Positions 8,254 through 16,524 are shown, counted from the stretch's first letter. The stretch is DNA of 22,791 nucleotides from SAR202 cluster bacterium (GCA_009391605.1 VFGQ01000102.1:1-22791); one strand, 5' to 3'. The notes: a model not told the origin generated them from the sequence alone. Numbers and translations are program-made.

Positions 8254-8541
8254 TTAATCCTTATTTTTGCTTCTTTTGAACATTGCTAACATACGATCGG
8301 TTACCATAAATCCTCCAATAACATTGATAGTTGCTAAGACTATGGCAAGGATAGATAATATTAATGCTATGATCCCATTAGCATTTGACGCGATAATGAT
8401 TGCCCCAACTATTACTATTCCAGATATAGCATTTGATCCAGACATTAAAGGGGTATGTAAAGTTGAAGGTACTTTTGTGATAACTTCATATCCTATAAAT
8501 AATGATAAAGCAAAAATTATAATTAAAGGTAATAAGTCCAA
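8254..8541 (-). CDS. pntAB: NAD(P) transhydrogenase subunit alpha-2 (membrane part)
   Basis: This 95-residue protein corresponds to the C-terminal membrane piece of PntA in species where alpha is split. Three membrane helices are visible (about 4-20, 33-53 and 57-79), with SGSNAISGIVIVGAI (35-49) and VIGGFMVTDRMLAMFK (74-89) being the family's most conserved stretches. It joins with pntB helices to form the proton channel. The start codon is TTG with AAGGA six nt upstream. It begins 2 nt after the pntAA stop and ends 2 nt before pntB, so the three subunits are translated from one message. Confidence 0.96.
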   Translation of the reverse strand: MDLLPLIIIFALSLFIGYEVITKVPSTLHTPLMSGSNAISGIVIVGAIIIASNANGIIALILSILAIVLATINVIGGFMVTDRMLAMFKRSKNKD

Positions 8542-8543
8542 TG

Positions 8544-9653
8544 TTATTCCTTGATTCTTTTTTCACCTTTTTCAATTACTAACATTGCATCAATGATTTC
8601 ATCTTGAAGGTTAATTTCTATTTTTTTATCTTTTATAAGTAATTCCATAAGGCTAAATATATTTTTTGAATAAACAGTCGATGCGTCATAGGCCATTTCT
8701 GAAGGTAAATTTGAAGGTCCAAAGATTTTAACATTATTTATAATAATCATTTCTCCTAATTTTGTAGATTCGCAATTCCCTCCTAAAGGAGCCGAAACAT
8801 CTACTATAACACTTCCAGGCTTCATTAATTGAACAGTTTTCTTTTCAATTAATTTTGGTGCAGGGCGACCCGGGATTGCTGCTGTTGATATAATTGCATC
8901 AGCTTTAATAATATATTCTTTTAAAAACTCCAATTGTGACTTTTGATTTTCTTTACTTTGTTCTTTAGCATAACCACCATCTGTTTTTGAATCTTGTACG
9001 ATTTCATCAGAAATAAATTTAGCTCCTAAAGACCTAATTTCTTCACCAGCAGCTAGTCTAATATCATATCCTGTAACGTCTGCACCTAATCTTTTCATAG
9101 TAGCTATTGATTGTAATCCTGCTACACCAGCCCCCAAAACCAATACATTGGCCGGAAGCATTGTTCCGGCAGCAGTCATCATTAAAGGTATATATTTGTT
9201 TAAAGAGTTAGCTACTATAAGTCCTGCTTTATATCCCGCTATGGATGCTTGCGATGAAAGAGCATCAAGTTTTTGTGCCCTGGCAATTCTTGGAACAAAT
9301 TCCATTGCGATAACAGATAAATTGTTTTTTTCACATGTTTTGATAATTTTATTATCGTTTCTTATATTAGTTGTACTAATTATTAAAGAATTTTTCACAT
9401 ATGAATTTTCTTGGGAAGAAAATGCATTTAGGGAAGTTATTATATTAATTTTATCGGTCAACTTTTTAGATATTTTTGCGCCGGCATTTTCATAATCTTG
9501 ATTAAAAAAACCTGCTTTTTCTCCGGCCCCATCTTCTAATTCTACTGATAAACCCATTTTTATTAATAAATTAACATCTTTTGGAACTAAAGATACTCTG
9601 TTTTCTGATTTATCCTTTTCTTTTAATATGCCAACAGTGATTTTTTCAGGCAA
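8544..9653 (-). CDS. pntAA: NAD(P) transhydrogenase subunit alpha-1 (NAD-binding)
   Basis: This 369-residue soluble domain I of the transhydrogenase binds NAD(H) and belongs to the alanine dehydrogenase/PNT fold. It opens with VGILKEKDKSENRVSLVPKDV (7-27), the AlaDh/PNT N-terminal signature. PRIARAQKLDALSSQASIAGYKA (121-143) precedes the Rossmann motif VLVLGAGVAGLQ (170-181, GxGxxG at 174-179), and RPAPKLI and MKPGSVIVDVS follow. It lacks the membrane part, which is encoded separately by pntAB. The start is TTG with GGAG 5 nt upstream; a nearby ATG at 9664 is out of frame. It is the first gene of the minus-strand unit and diverges from lpd across a 206-bp spacer. Confidence 0.96.
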   Translation of the reverse strand: MPEKITVGILKEKDKSENRVSLVPKDVNLLIKMGLSVELEDGAGEKAGFFNQDYENAGAKISKKLTDKINIITSLNAFSSQENSYVKNSLIISTTNIRNDNKIIKTCEKNNLSVIAMEFVPRIARAQKLDALSSQASIAGYKAGLIVANSLNKYIPLMMTAAGTMLPANVLVLGAGVAGLQSIATMKRLGADVTGYDIRLAAGEEIRSLGAKFISDEIVQDSKTDGGYAKEQSKENQKSQLEFLKEYIIKADAIISTAAIPGRPAPKLIEKKTVQLMKPGSVIVDVSAPLGGNCESTKLGEMIIINNVKIFGPSNLPSEMAYDASTVYSKNIFSLMELLIKDKKIEINLQDEIIDAMLVIEKGEKRIKE

Positions 9654-9743
9654 AATTTCTCCATAGGGTTTCTTTTGGTTTCTGATTTAATTTATTGAGA
9701 TGTATAAAAATTCCCATGATTATTACTTAGTTTTAATTAATTT

Positions 9744-9783
9744 AATATAATATTATAAATAATTAACTTAATAATATTATATT
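9744..9783. repeat. 13-bp perfect AT-only inverted repeat in the pntAA/lpd divergent spacer
   Basis: AATATAATATTAT at 9744-9756 is the exact reverse complement of ATAATATTATATT at 9771-9783, with a 14-nt spacer between. It lies between the two divergent operons, about 20 bp upstream of the candidate lpd -35 box. It could be an operator or a cruciform-prone element. Because both arms are pure A/T and nearly self-palindromic, chance is a real alternative. Confidence 0.4.
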
Positions 9784-9802
9784 TTAGTACATTAATCTTT
9801 TA

Positions 9803-9831
9803 TTACTAAAGATTTGCAAATGTTGTATTAT
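9803..9831 (+). promoter_or_regulatory. Candidate promoter of the lpd-pdh operon
   Basis: A TATTAT -10 box (9826-9831, five of six consensus bases) lies 17 nt downstream of TTACTA (9803-9808, a weak -35 with three of six). Transcription would start near 9838, leaving a leader of about 20 nt before the TTG start at 9860. This is the best arrangement I can find in the spacer, but the -35 match is poor. Confidence 0.3.
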
Positions 9832-9859
9832 GTATGTTTAAAAAACATAAGGGGTTTTA

Positions 9860-11245
9860 TTGAACGATTTTCAAGTAACAGTTATAGGTGGTGGACCTGG
9901 TGGATATGTTTCAGCAATAAGAGCAGCACAATTGGGTTTGAAAACTGCATTAATTGAAAAGGAAGAAGTCGGAGGATTGTGTCTAAATTGGGGTTGTATT
10001 CCATCTAAAGCATTATTGAGAAATTCCGAAGTACTTAATTTAATTAAGGAATCTGATGAATTTGGTATTAAAATAGATAATTTCACACCTGATTTTTCTC
10101 AGGCAGTAAAAAGAAGCAGAAAGGTAGTTAGAAAACTTACAACAGGTGTTTCTTATTTATTAAAGAAAAATAAAGTTCAAGTATTTGAAGATACAGCTGA
10201 ATTGATAAGTTCTAATGAGATTAAGTTGAAAAGTGCTAATACTAATATTACTTCTGATAATATTGTTTTAGCAACAGGTTCAATATTTATGGAATTTCCT
10301 AATATGCCTATAGATGAATCTAAAGTAATAACAAGTAGACAGGCATTAGAATTAAAAGATGTTCCTAAGAAAGTAATAATAGTTGGTGGTGGTGCTACAG
10401 GAGTAGAATTTAGTTACATATTTAATGCTTATGGAAGCGAAGTAACAATAGTTGAATTAGAAGACAGAATATTAAATAAAGAAGATAAAAGTATAAGCGA
10501 TGAATTATCGAAAATATATAAAAAGAAAGGTATAAATATAATTACAAATGCTTTAATAGATACTTTGGATGTCACTGAAAAAAATGTTGTTGCTCATTTG
10601 AAAGTAAAAGATGAGCAAATGGATTTAGAAGTTGATACTGTATTAATTGCAGTTGGAGCTGAAGGAAATATTAAAGGTTTAGGACTTGAAAAGATTGGAA
10701 TTGAAACAGATCGCAGTTGGATTAATATAGATAATTTTATGAAAACAAATATAGACAACATCTATGCTATAGGTGATGTCACAGGAAAACTTTTACAAGC
10801 CCATGTCGCTTCTCATCAAGGAGTTGTTGTAGCAGAAAAAATTGCAGGATTAAACCCAGAGCCAATAAATGATTATATAGACATGCCAAGAGCAATTTAT
10901 TGTGAGCCACAAATAGCGAGTATAGGTTTAACAGAAGAAGAGGCAAAAGAAAAAGATTATAAGATCAAAATAGGTATTTTCCCTCTTTCAGCTAGTGGGA
11001 AAGCTTTAGGGATGGGACATTCAGAAGGATTTTCTAAATTGATTTTTGATGAAGAGACTGGAGAATTATTAGGTGCTCATTTAATTGGCACTAATGTTTC
11101 AGAATTACTTGGTGAAATTGGAATTTTAAAATTATTAGAGGGTTCTTCAAAAGAAATTGGAGATTTAGTACATCCACATCCGACAATTTCAGAAGTATTA
11201 AAAGAATCATCTCTTGGGGCATTAGGGAGTGCTATACATATTTAA
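9860..11245 (+). CDS. lpd: Dihydrolipoyl dehydrogenase (E3)
   Basis: This 461-residue flavoenzyme re-oxidises the dihydrolipoyl group of E2 and passes electrons to NAD. The FAD Rossmann motif GGGPGG is at 10-15. The redox-active disulfide is C41/C46 in GGLCLNWGCIPSKALL. A second Rossmann motif for NAD, IIVGGGATGVEF, lies near 173-184, followed by YAIGDVTG for FAD. The dimer-interface catalytic pair is in HPHPTISE (438-445; H440 and E445). The start is TTG with AAGGGG five nt upstream. It is first in an operon with pdhA, pdhB and pdhC, which assigns it to pyruvate dehydrogenase, though it may also serve other lipoyl complexes. No lipoyl domain is fused at the N terminus. Confidence 0.96.
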   Translation: MNDFQVTVIGGGPGGYVSAIRAAQLGLKTALIEKEEVGGLCLNWGCIPSKALLRNSEVLNLIKESDEFGIKIDNFTPDFSQAVKRSRKVVRKLTTGVSYLLKKNKVQVFEDTAELISSNEIKLKSANTNITSDNIVLATGSIFMEFPNMPIDESKVITSRQALELKDVPKKVIIVGGGATGVEFSYIFNAYGSEVTIVELEDRILNKEDKSISDELSKIYKKKGINIITNALIDTLDVTEKNVVAHLKVKDEQMDLEVDTVLIAVGAEGNIKGLGLEKIGIETDRSWINIDNFMKTNIDNIYAIGDVTGKLLQAHVASHQGVVVAEKIAGLNPEPINDYIDMPRAIYCEPQIASIGLTEEEAKEKDYKIKIGIFPLSASGKALGMGHSEGFSKLIFDEETGELLGAHLIGTNVSELLGEIGILKLLEGSSKEIGDLVHPHPTISEVLKESSLGALGSAIHI

Positions 11246-11248
11246 TTT

Positions 11249-12223
11249 ATGTCGAATATAGATAAAGAAACTGCAAGAAGTTATTTGTTAGAAATGTCTA
11301 AAATAAGACATTTTGAAGAAGCTTGTGGAAGAATGTATATGCAAGGAAAAATAAAAGGATTTTTACATCTTTATATTGGTGAAGAAGCTATTGCTGTTGG
11401 GGCGATATCCCAACTAACTAATCAAGATTATGTGATAACACATTATAGAGATCATGGACACGCACTTGCTAGAGGCATGGATCCAAATAAGATTATGGCA
11501 GAATTATATGGTAAAAAAGGAGGAAGTAGCAGAGGTAAAGGCGGTTCTATGCATCTGTTTGATAAGAAATTAAATTTTATGGGTGGATATGCTATAGTTG
11601 GAGGGCACTTGCCTATTGCTATCGGAATTGGCTTAGCTTTAAAAAAACAAAAAAAGGATGGAATAGTTCTATGCTTTTTTGGAGATGGTGCGGTAAATGA
11701 AGGTGAATTTCATGAATCTATGAATTTGGCTGCTTTATGGAATCTTCCTGTTTTGTTTTATCTTGAAAATAATCAATATGGAATGGGTACACATGTTAAA
11801 AGATCATCTGCTGCTGCTGATATTTTATATAAATTTGCAGATCTTTATGGAATGCCGGCAACACGTATAGATGGTATGGATGTTCTTACAGTACAAGATT
11901 CAGCAAAGGAAGCTATCAATAAAATTCGCACAAGTGGAGGACCTGTATTGATAGAAGCTATGACATATAGATTTAGAGGGCATTCTATGGCTGACCCTTC
12001 TTCATATAGAGAGGATTCAGAAATTAAACAGTGGGAAGAGAAGGATCCTATTTTATTATTCAAAGAATATGTAAAAGAAAATAAATTACTTACTGATATT
12101 GATATAAGTAATATAGAAAAAGAAGTAAAGGTAACAATTGAAAATTGCTTAAAATTTGCAGAGAATAGTCCATTACCAGATATGTCTGTAGCAATGGATA
12201 AAATTTATTATTCAGATAATTAG
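11249..12223 (+). CDS. pdhA: Pyruvate dehydrogenase E1 component subunit alpha
   Basis: This 324-residue ThDP-binding half of the alpha2-beta2 E1 carries the family motifs in order: HLYIGEEAIAVGA (40-52), HYRDHGHALARG (65-76), SSRGKGGSMHLF (93-104), the Mg-ThDP motif GDG...NN (145-147 to 175), and RFRGHSMADPSSYR (241-254), the loop with the catalytic His245. The HYRDHGHALARG and GHSMADP segments favour pyruvate over branched-chain or acetoin substrates, and the operon partners agree. It decarboxylates pyruvate and hands the hydroxyethyl unit to lipoyl-E2. It starts 3 nt after lpd; the only purine-rich tract (AGGGAG near 11224) is about 20 nt upstream, so coupling to lpd translation is likely. 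Confidence 0.96.
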   Translation: MSNIDKETARSYLLEMSKIRHFEEACGRMYMQGKIKGFLHLYIGEEAIAVGAISQLTNQDYVITHYRDHGHALARGMDPNKIMAELYGKKGGSSRGKGGSMHLFDKKLNFMGGYAIVGGHLPIAIGIGLALKKQKKDGIVLCFFGDGAVNEGEFHESMNLAALWNLPVLFYLENNQYGMGTHVKRSSAAADILYKFADLYGMPATRIDGMDVLTVQDSAKEAINKIRTSGGPVLIEAMTYRFRGHSMADPSSYREDSEIKQWEEKDPILLFKEYVKENKLLTDIDISNIEKEVKVTIENCLKFAENSPLPDMSVAMDKIYYSDN

Positions 12224-12229
12224 GAATAA

Positions 12230-13207
12230 ATGGCAGAATTAACTATAAGAGAATCTTTGAATAAGGCTTTGAAAGAAGCTTTAGATAATAACGAAAATGT
12301 CTTTTTAATGGGAGAAGACATTGGAATGTACGGAGGACCTTATGCTGTAACAAAAGGATTGCTTGAAGAATATGGAAGTGAAAAAATTATGGATACTCCA
12401 ATATCTGAATCAGGTTTTGTAGGTGCTGCTATTGGAGCTTCTATGGCGGGAATGAAACCAATAGTAGAAATTATGACAATAAATTTTTCTTTATTAGCTA
12501 TAGATCAAATAGTAAATCATGCGGCTAAAATTCATTATATGTCTGATGGACAACTTAGTGTTCCGATTATAATACGAACAGTTACTGGTGCCGGAGGTAG
12601 ATTGGCCGCAACTCATTCACAGAGCTTTGAAGGATGGTATGCTTCAGTACCAGGATTAAAAGTTGTCTCACCTTCCAATGCTATAGATGCTTTAGGTTTA
12701 TTTAGATCTGCTATTAATGAAAATAATCCAGTGATATTTGTAGAACATTCAATGTTATATGGTGTTAAAAATGACATTCCTGATCAATATTATGAAACCC
12801 CCATTGGCCTTCCTAAAGTTTTGGAAAAAGGGGATGATTTAACTCTTATAGCATGGTCAGGTATGATGCCACTTGCAAAATTAGTTTCTACCGAATTAAA
12901 TAAAAGTAATATTAATACTGAAATAATTGATTTGAGATCCTTGAACCCAATTGATTTTGAATTAATATTTGAATCTGTTAAAAAAACAAATAAAGTTGTA
13001 ATATTAGATGAGTATTGGGAAACTGGATCTTTTGGTTCATACATTAGTTCAGTAATTCAAGAAAAATGTTTTGATTATCTTGATGGTCCTGTTGGTGTAA
13101 TAAATAGTTTAAATGTTCCAATGCCATATAGTGCAGAACTAGAGGATAAGGTTATTCCAAATATTGATAGAGCAATGAATAAAATTAAAGAACTTTTTGG
13201 TTTTTAG
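12230..13207 (+). CDS. pdhB: Pyruvate dehydrogenase E1 component subunit beta
   Basis: This 325-residue transketolase-like partner of PdhA has LMGEDIGMYGGPYAVTKGL (26-44), DTPISESGFVGAAIGASMAG (55-74, with the ThDP-activating Glu60), and RTVTGAGGRLAATHSQSFEGW (116-136, with His129). The C-terminal transketolase domain contains VVILDEYWETGSFGS. The length is normal. The pdhA stop TAG at 12221-12223 is part of TAGGA, which serves as the Shine-Dalgarno for the ATG at 12230, a tight overlap of stop and ribosome site. The two E1 subunits thus come from coupled cistrons in fixed ratio. Confidence 0.96.
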   Translation: MAELTIRESLNKALKEALDNNENVFLMGEDIGMYGGPYAVTKGLLEEYGSEKIMDTPISESGFVGAAIGASMAGMKPIVEIMTINFSLLAIDQIVNHAAKIHYMSDGQLSVPIIIRTVTGAGGRLAATHSQSFEGWYASVPGLKVVSPSNAIDALGLFRSAINENNPVIFVEHSMLYGVKNDIPDQYYETPIGLPKVLEKGDDLTLIAWSGMMPLAKLVSTELNKSNINTEIIDLRSLNPIDFELIFESVKKTNKVVILDEYWETGSFGSYISSVIQEKCFDYLDGPVGVINSLNVPMPYSAELEDKVIPNIDRAMNKIKELFGF

Positions 13208-13211
13208 GAGG
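13206..13211 (+). promoter_or_regulatory. Consensus Shine-Dalgarno for pdhC, overlapping the pdhB stop
   Basis: AGGAGG is the strongest ribosome site I noticed in the window. Its first two bases are the last two of the pdhB TAG stop (13205-13207). It lies 6 nt before the TTG at 13218 and settles that non-ATG start for E2. Confidence 0.8.
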
Positions 13212-13217
13212 TATTAA

Positions 13218-14486
13218 TTGTCTGAAGAACTTAATATGCCACAAATGGGCTATGATATGAAAGAAGGAGTTGTGGTTAAATGGTTGAAAGAAGAAGGTTC
13301 TGAAGTAAAGGTTGGTGAACCGGTTGCGGAAATAGAAACTGATAAAGCTGTTGTAGAATTTGAATCTTATGCAGAAGGTACTTTGGAAAAAATTTTAGTT
13401 GAGGAAGGAACTAAAGTTAATGTAGGAGAACCAATTGCTATAGTTGGTGATGGTACTAATTTAATGGAGGAAGAAGAAGTGCAGGAAGAAGAAGTGCAGG
13501 AAGAAGAAGTGCAGGAAGAAGAAGTGCAGGAAGAAATACAGCAGGAAGAAATACAGCAGGAAGAAATACAGCAGGAAGAAATTAGCATTGATCAAAAAAT
13601 AAAAGCTTCTCCCTTAGCTAAAACACTTGCTAATGACAATAATATTGATTTAAATAATGTTATAGGTACAGGTCCTGGGGGAAGAATTGTGAAATCAGAT
13701 ATTCTGCAATTAATTGATAATGTTGAAACAACAGAAAAAGTTAAAATTAATTTCAAATTAGAAACAAATGAGGTTGAATCACAAATTCAAGATACAGATA
13801 GTACTGTAAAAGAAGAAAATAAAATGAGAGCACAAATAGCCAGAGTTACTCAAAGAAGTAAACAAGAAGTACCTCATTATTATTTAAGTACTGATATTAA
13901 TATGGATAACGCTTTAGAAATAAGATCTCAAATAAATTCCAAACTAGCATACCAAAATATTAAAATTAGTATAAATGACATGATAATGAAATCTGTTATT
14001 GATACACTTAAAAAATTCCCGATATTTAATAGCAGATATGAAAATGGTACAGTTAATATGAATGAAGAGATCAATGTTTCTGTAGCAATAGCTCTGGAAG
14101 ATGGTTTAATAATGCCTTCAATAATTAATTGTAATGATATGGATATTAAGCAATTATCAATTGCATCTAAAGATTTGGTTGATAGAACTAAGAATGGTAA
14201 ATTAACAAGTGCAGAATATACAAAAGGTACATTTTCGATTAGTAATTTAGGAATGTTTGATGTTAACAGTTTTTTAGCGATTATTTTACCTCCTCAAACT
14301 GCAATGCTAGCTGTTGGATCAGTGAAAAAAATACCTATTGTTAGCCTTGAAGAAGATATAATGATATCTAATATTATGAATACTAGTTTGTCTGCAGACC
14401 ATAGAGTTACTGATGGTGCTGAAGGGGCTAAATTTTTGGCAGAAATTAAAAATAATTTAGAAAACCCTGTAAATTTGATTATTTAG
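13218..14486 (+). CDS. pdhC: Dihydrolipoamide acetyltransferase (E2) of pyruvate dehydrogenase
   Basis: This 422-residue E2 core moves the acetyl group from lipoate to CoA. It has one lipoyl domain (2-78, lipoylated Lys43 in IETDKAVVEFES) and an acidic repeat linker (about 84-122). The E1/E3-binding domain (130-166) contains ASPLAKTLA and GTGPGGRIVKSDI. A second linker leads to the acetyltransferase domain (about 205-422) with the active-site SADHRVTDG (His395, Asp399). The linker is made of four EEEVQ units followed by three EEIQQ units that are exact at DNA level. It is glutamate-rich instead of the usual Ala/Pro. The start is TTG behind a perfect AGGAGG. It is the fourth gene of the lpd-pdhA-pdhB-pdhC-thyX operon. 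Confidence 0.96.
   Translation: MSEELNMPQMGYDMKEGVVVKWLKEEGSEVKVGEPVAEIETDKAVVEFESYAEGTLEKILVEEGTKVNVGEPIAIVGDGTNLMEEEEVQEEEVQEEEVQEEEVQEEIQQEEIQQEEIQQEEISIDQKIKASPLAKTLANDNNIDLNNVIGTGPGGRIVKSDILQLIDNVETTEKVKINFKLETNEVESQIQDTDSTVKEENKMRAQIARVTQRSKQEVPHYYLSTDINMDNALEIRSQINSKLAYQNIKISINDMIMKSVIDTLKKFPIFNSRYENGTVNMNEEINVSVAIALEDGLIMPSIINCNDMDIKQLSIASKDLVDRTKNGKLTSAEYTKGTFSISNLGMFDVNSFLAIILPPQTAMLAVGSVKKIPIVSLEEDIMISNIMNTSLSADHRVTDGAEGAKFLAEIKNNLENPVNLII
13470..13574 (+). repeat. In-frame 15-bp minisatellite in the E2 linker (4 + 3 units)
   Basis: Four exact copies of GAAGAAGAAGTGCAG (13470-13529) are followed by three exact copies of GAAGAAATACAGCAG (13530-13574) and a partial unit ending near 13583. 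The units encode EEEVQ and EEIQQ. The two unit types are related (both begin GAAGAA), and the copies within each type show no base differences, which suggests recent expansion by slippage. Because the unit is a multiple of three, gain or loss of copies only changes linker length. Confidence 0.97.
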
Positions 14487-14495
14487 ATTAATACT

Positions 14496-15134
14496 ATGAA
14501 TAAAGTAAAATTAGTATCTATTACACCTGATGCTGAAGAAACTATTGCATATATAGCTAGAGTTAGTAATCCCCAAAATCAGGATAATGAAAAGTATGAA
14601 GGTTTATTAAAATATATGATCAAGCATGGCCATTGGTCACCTTTTGAACAGGCTTATATGACTATAGAAATTCAAACATCTTTAGCAATTGCTACTCAGA
14701 TATTAAGACATAGGTCTTTTACTTACCAACAGTTTAGTCAAAGATATGCAGAGAAAAACTTAATTAATGAATCTATAGATTTGCCTGAATTAAGAAGACA
14801 AGATACTAAAAATAGACAAAATTCAATTGACGATATTTCTGATGATATTAAAAATGGATTTTATAAAAAGATTAAGAAGCATTTTGATGAAGCAACAGAA
14901 TTATATAATGATATGTTAAATGCAGGTATAGCTAAAGAGTCTGCTAGATTTGTTCTGCCACAAGCAACTACGACAAGGATGTATATGACTGGTACCATTA
15001 GAAGCTGGATGCATTATATAGAGCTAAGATCGAGTCATGGGACACAAAAAGAGCATATGGATATTGCTAATCAAATCAAATTAATTTTTAATCAAAATTG
15101 CCCTACAATAAAATCTGCAATGAATTGGGAATAA
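14496..15134 (+). CDS. thyX: Flavin-dependent thymidylate synthase
   Basis: This 212-residue ThyX makes dTMP from dUMP using FAD, methylenetetrahydrofolate and NADPH. The signature RHRxxxxxxxS is present as RHRSFTYQQFS (71-81), with R71, H72, R73 and S81. HWSPFEQAY (46-54) and ARFVLPQATTTRMYMTG (150-166), ending in IRSWMHYIELRSSHGTQKE (168-186), are the other conserved blocks. The length is typical. The gene begins 9 nt after pdhC, so it is the last cistron of the PDH operon, and its stop runs into the terminator hairpin. There is no thyA-like gene in the window. The link with PDH is probably just a shared message, not a shared pathway. Confidence 0.96.
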   Translation: MNKVKLVSITPDAEETIAYIARVSNPQNQDNEKYEGLLKYMIKHGHWSPFEQAYMTIEIQTSLAIATQILRHRSFTYQQFSQRYAEKNLINESIDLPELRRQDTKNRQNSIDDISDDIKNGFYKKIKKHFDEATELYNDMLNAGIAKESARFVLPQATTTRMYMTGTIRSWMHYIELRSSHGTQKEHMDIANQIKLIFNQNCPTIKSAMNWE

Positions 15135-15168
15135 AAAAAAAGACCGGATTTTGTCCGGTCTTTTTTTA
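15133..15168. terminator. Bidirectional rho-independent terminator between thyX and the fasciclin gene
   Basis: AGACCGGA (15141-15148) pairs exactly with TCCGGTCT (15154-15161) around the loop TTTTG. The stem is flanked by an A tract on the left (15133-15140) and a T tract on the right (15162-15167), which extend the pairing and give a U-run transcript from either strand. It lies between convergent genes and can end both. The thyX stop (15132-15134) overlaps the A tract. Confidence 0.93.
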
Positions 15169-15189
15169 TTAGATTTTATTTAAATCAGA

Positions 15190-16524
15190 TTATTTTTTCT
15201 TATTAATTGCTAACCTGGTAACTCCTGAACCGATAAGAAGTAATAATCCAAAGGTAAGTAATAAATATGAGTAGTTTTCTAAGTTGTAGCTATGTGCACC
15301 AACACTAGGGAGCCCAGGGAAAGGACCTCTTCTGCTGATCACTGTATCTACTAGATGTATGATACCATTACTTGCCTCAATATCAGTTGCAGTGTAGTTA
15401 GCTTGGTTACTATCTAATATTCTGATATCAATCTTACTGTCACCAGATAATATATGAGTATCTAAAACATGTACTTCTAAAGCTCTTTTTAGATTAGCTG
15501 AATTTGTAGAAAGAGTTGTCCATTTATCATCACCGTACGCAGTTATTGCTGTATCAGTTGGAGCTAGCAAGGTCATAGGGCCTGCTCCGGATAAAGTTGC
15601 TTGTAGTCCGGCTGTAGTAATAGCTTTGGAAAGTTTAGTTAATCTAGTATCATTTTGTACTGTTGTAGTAATATCATCTAATTTAGATAATTTAAATGAA
15701 CCCATTTTATATGCATTTTTCGTTGCGACTAATGTACCATTATTTTTTGCTCTAAGTATTTGGTTTAGAGCATCATTCATTAGAATAGCTCCGGTTTCAT
15801 GATTTGAGAATGTTTGAGCTTGAGTTGCTGATATAACACCTGCATCTACGTTAGCTTGAATTACATCTAATGCAGTATTGGCAGATGTCCCGTAATCATA
15901 AGCATAAGATCCGGTCAGGTTTGTTCCAATAGCTTTTGTCACAGCTGCCTTTGCTGATGCAATATTTTTAGAAATATCGTCTACATCACTAATCATAGCT
16001 TTTGCGCTTGTTACAAGATCTGCAGTTGCACTAGCATTTTTTCCGGCTGTAGCATTTGCAATTGCTTTATCTAGTACTGCTTCTAAACTAGAAATAGCAG
16101 AACTTGAATCAACAAGTGCTCTTATGTCTTTCACATTTTGGCCTGGCATAGTATTTGCAAAAATAATTCTTGATGATGAGCCTGATTCTTCTCGAACTTC
16201 TAATCTTCTAAAACTTGTTAGTATATCTCCGGAATCTGAAGTATGGGATAGTTTCGCTGCGCCATCCTCATCCACTGATAAAGATCCAATACTTGTTTTA
16301 GTCATACTATCAGTAAGTAAGTAAGCATTATATTTCATTGTACCTTTTGGCGAGGTAACACCAGTCATAGAAATTGTTAGAGTGTCACCTGCTGAAGAGC
16401 CAGTGGAAATCATAGCAGAACCACTACCACTGATAGTTGCTGCATGAATTAGTTTTGCTGGCAATGCAACAAAAGCGAATGCCATAATTAAAGCTGTGTA
16501 TTTTAATATATTTTTCTTGGGCAT
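15190..16524 (-). CDS. Secreted fasciclin (FAS1) domain protein with C-terminal anchor
   Basis: This 444-residue surface protein starts with a signal peptide (1-28: positive KK, hydrophobic core, cut near IHA/AT). Residues about 30-115 form a beta-rich module (YNAYLL, IGSLSVDEDGAAKL, FRRLEVREES) resembling the extracellular domain of RskA-type anti-sigma factors or adhesin sheets. An alanine-rich helical part (about 135-260) follows, with VTSAKAMISDVDDISKNIA. The FAS1 domain lies at about 284-397 (TLLAPTDTAI, LKRALEVHVLD, ASNGIIHLVDTVI). The tail has LPSVG (405-409), one membrane helix (419-437) and NKKK, resembling a sortase-type sorting signal. No cysteines are seen. AAGGTG precedes the ATG by about 8 nt. 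The likely role is adhesion or envelope interaction. Confidence 0.88.
   Translation of the reverse strand: MPKKNILKYTALIMAFAFVALPAKLIHAATISGSGSAMISTGSSAGDTLTISMTGVTSPKGTMKYNAYLLTDSMTKTSIGSLSVDEDGAAKLSHTSDSGDILTSFRRLEVREESGSSSRIIFANTMPGQNVKDIRALVDSSSAISSLEAVLDKAIANATAGKNASATADLVTSAKAMISDVDDISKNIASAKAAVTKAIGTNLTGSYAYDYGTSANTALDVIQANVDAGVISATQAQTFSNHETGAILMNDALNQILRAKNNGTLVATKNAYKMGSFKLSKLDDITTTVQNDTRLTKLSKAITTAGLQATLSGAGPMTLLAPTDTAITAYGDDKWTTLSTNSANLKRALEVHVLDTHILSGDSKIDIRILDSNQANYTATDIEASNGIIHLVDTVISRRGPFPGLPSVGAHSYNLENYSYLLLTFGLLLLIGSGVTRLAINKKK

Noticed and set aside
13470..13574. CRISPR-like repeat array
   Set aside because: Units are contiguous 15-mers without spacers and lie in frame within the E2 gene.
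13367..13588. Minus-strand ORF rich in Ser and Cys
   Set aside because: It is the antisense shadow of the E2 repeat array; its CTSS pattern only mirrors the GAAGAAGTGCAG repeats.
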